Source of the DNA: UBA9214 sp964443845
Lineage (GTDB): Bacteria > Pseudomonadota > Gammaproteobacteria > UBA9214
Length of the DNA stretch: 56,328 bases
NCBI GenBank assembly: GCA_964443845.1
Contig: CAYUFA010000012.1
Span: forward strand, 1-56,328
Direction: 5' to 3'
The translations under genes and the position numbers were made by a program. Every line of letters begins with the position of its first letter. Within the stretch, counting starts at the first letter, position 1. Under the pieces are notes generated by a model. It searched no databases and was not told the origin of the DNA. It worked only from the letters and a program-made list of their open reading frames with translations. Below, one piece after another: positions 55,501-56,328 of this stretch.

Positions 55501-56038
55501 ACCGACGCGGCGGGTGTTCTTCGCCCTGTGGCCGGACGCACCGACACGCGCCGCCCTCGACGCGGCTGCCCTGGCGCTGGCCGGCAAGCGCATCCGCCGC
55601 ATCCCGGCGTACAACCTGCACCTGACCCTGGCCTTTGCCGGCACGGTGGACGCCGGCGTGCAGTCCTGCCTGGAGACGCAGGCCGCCAGGGTGCGCCTGC
55701 CCGGGTTCGCGCTGTGCATCGACACCTGCGGTCACTACGCGCGGCCGCGCATCGAGTGGCTCGCACCGACCCATACCCCGCCGGAATTATGGGATCTTGC
55801 CACGGCCCTGCGCGCGGTGCTGGCCGCCTGCGGTCTGGAGCCGGAAGCACGCATGTTCCAGGCGCACATCACGATCGCACGCCGCGTCGCGCGTCCGCTG
55901 CCGGTCCGGCCGTTCGCGCCGGTGCCCTGGTCTGTCGGCGCTTTCAGTCTCGTGGAATCGGTGCCCGCCGACCACGGTGTGCAGTATGTCCCGTTACGCA
56001 ACTGGGTGCTGGAGGGGCGATCGGAAACTATGGGATAA
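55493..56038 (+). CDS. thpR: RNA 2',3'-cyclic phosphodiesterase (2H family)
   Basis: Encodes 181 residues. The two 2H motifs are HLTLAF (His43, Thr45) and HITIAR (His125, Thr127), both needed for catalysis. The front RRVFFALWPDAPTRAAL is also typical of the ThpR/LigT group. It opens 2',3'-cyclic phosphates on RNA; the biological substrate is not settled. The ATG at 55493 overlaps the end of pncC by eight bases, so it is translationally coupled. recA begins 58 bases after its stop. Confidence 0.92.
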   Translation: MAEPTRRVFFALWPDAPTRAALDAAALALAGKRIRRIPAYNLHLTLAFAGTVDAGVQSCLETQAARVRLPGFALCIDTCGHYARPRIEWLAPTHTPPELWDLATALRAVLAACGLEPEARMFQAHITIARRVARPLPVRPFAPVPWSVGAFSLVESVPADHGVQYVPLRNWVLEGRSETMG

Positions 56039-56096
56039 TCCGCGCGTCCGGCAAGCCAGGGGACGGTGTGCCACGAACACGATCCGGAGGAACGCA

Positions 56097-56328
56097 ATGG
56101 AAGACAACAAACGCAAGGCACTGGGTGTCGCGCTGGGGCAGATCGAGAAACAGTTTGGCAAGGGCGCGGTGATGCGCATGGGCGACGTCGGCGCGGTGCG
56201 GGAGGCCGATGCCATCTCCACGGGCTCGCTCGGCCTGGACGTCGCGCTCGGGATCGGCGGCCTGCCGCGCGGTCGCGTCATCGAGATCTACGGCCCGGAA
56301 TCCTCCGGCAAGACCACGCTGACCCTGC
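56097..56328 (+). CDS. recA: Recombinase RecA, N-terminal part (cut by window end)
   Basis: The first 77 residues are present: MEDNKRKALGVALGQIEKQFGKG, SVMRMGD-like AVMRMGD, the family-typical STGSLGLDVALGIGGLPRGRVIEIYGPE and Walker A GPESSGKTT. RecA pairs homologous strands and triggers the SOS response. An excellent ccggaggaa site precedes the ATG at 56097. The start of the gap (about 56033-56040) shows gggataatcc, a possible -10 box. No canonical CTGT-N8-ACAG LexA box is visible between thpR and recA. Confidence 0.98.
   Translation, partial: MEDNKRKALGVALGQIEKQFGKGAVMRMGDVGAVREADAISTGSLGLDVALGIGGLPRGRVIEIYGPESSGKTTLTL

Noticed and set aside
55932..55947. CTGT-N8-TCAG resembling a LexA box
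   Set aside because: The second half deviates from ACAG, and it lies inside thpR about 150 bases from recA, so it is better explained as coding sequence.

Overview
The window is a gap-free, GC-rich (about two thirds G+C) stretch of bacterial chromosome. Gene content and order fit a gammaproteobacterium, probably near the Chromatiales/Ectothiorhodospiraceae. Supporting signs are rpsF-rpsR-DUF2232-rplI-dnaB-alr, corB-ypjD next to ffh followed by rpsP-rimM-trmD-rplS, xerD-dsbC, and fdxA-mutS facing pncC-thpR-recA. A sucrose-synthesis cluster, a GlsB-type stress protein and a betaine-type methyltransferase suggest a halotolerant organism. The genus cannot be fixed from the sequence. I saw no insertion sequence, prophage, CRISPR array, tRNA or rRNA. 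Both ends are cut: rpsF at the left, recA at the right.

Layout. 1-4517: ribosomal proteins S6/S18/L9, then dnaB and alr. 4518-7793: a non-coding stretch, an orphan HMA-like small protein, radA, and msrB with a small overlapping gene on the other strand. 7794-14549: corB and ypjD leftward, ffh rightward, a 605-base gap with a leftward terminator, the S16 operon, and ogt. 14606-19498: htpG, a DsbA-family protein, hslR, a NUDIX gene, ppnP and a GpsA-like dehydrogenase. 19608-22670: a MoxR ATPase and a VWA/metallopeptidase-like protein, with a c-type cytochrome on the opposite strand between them. 22671-24133: a lower-GC operon of a DUF4395 membrane protein and two HMA-like proteins, behind an FNR-type palindrome. 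24668-31360: adk, a diguanylate cyclase, thioredoxin, a SIMPL protein and ppdK. 31495-40311, all leftward: a methyltransferase, glsB, the sucrose operon sps-spp-fruK-ams, and an ACP-acyltransferase fusion. 40377-45417: CHAD, methyltransferase, CYTH, xerD, dsbC and a CnoX-like thioredoxin. 45532-56328: addA, addB, fdxA and mutS leftward; pncC, thpR and recA rightward.

How the genes work together. Most of the window is growth machinery (translation, replication, protein targeting, DNA repair) plus redox protein maintenance (msrB, DsbA-like, dsbC, two thioredoxins). The clear physiological module is sucrose metabolism: sucrose-phosphate synthase and phosphatase make sucrose, while amylosucrase and fructokinase can recycle it. 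The most intriguing uncharacterised module is 23022-24092. It encodes a membrane protein with three CxxC motifs and two HMA-fold-like proteins that lack the metal-binding CxxC. A third paralogue lies alone at 5200, and a Crp/FNR-type palindrome sits at a plausible activator position upstream. A second candidate is the MoxR/VWA pair with its embedded cytochrome.
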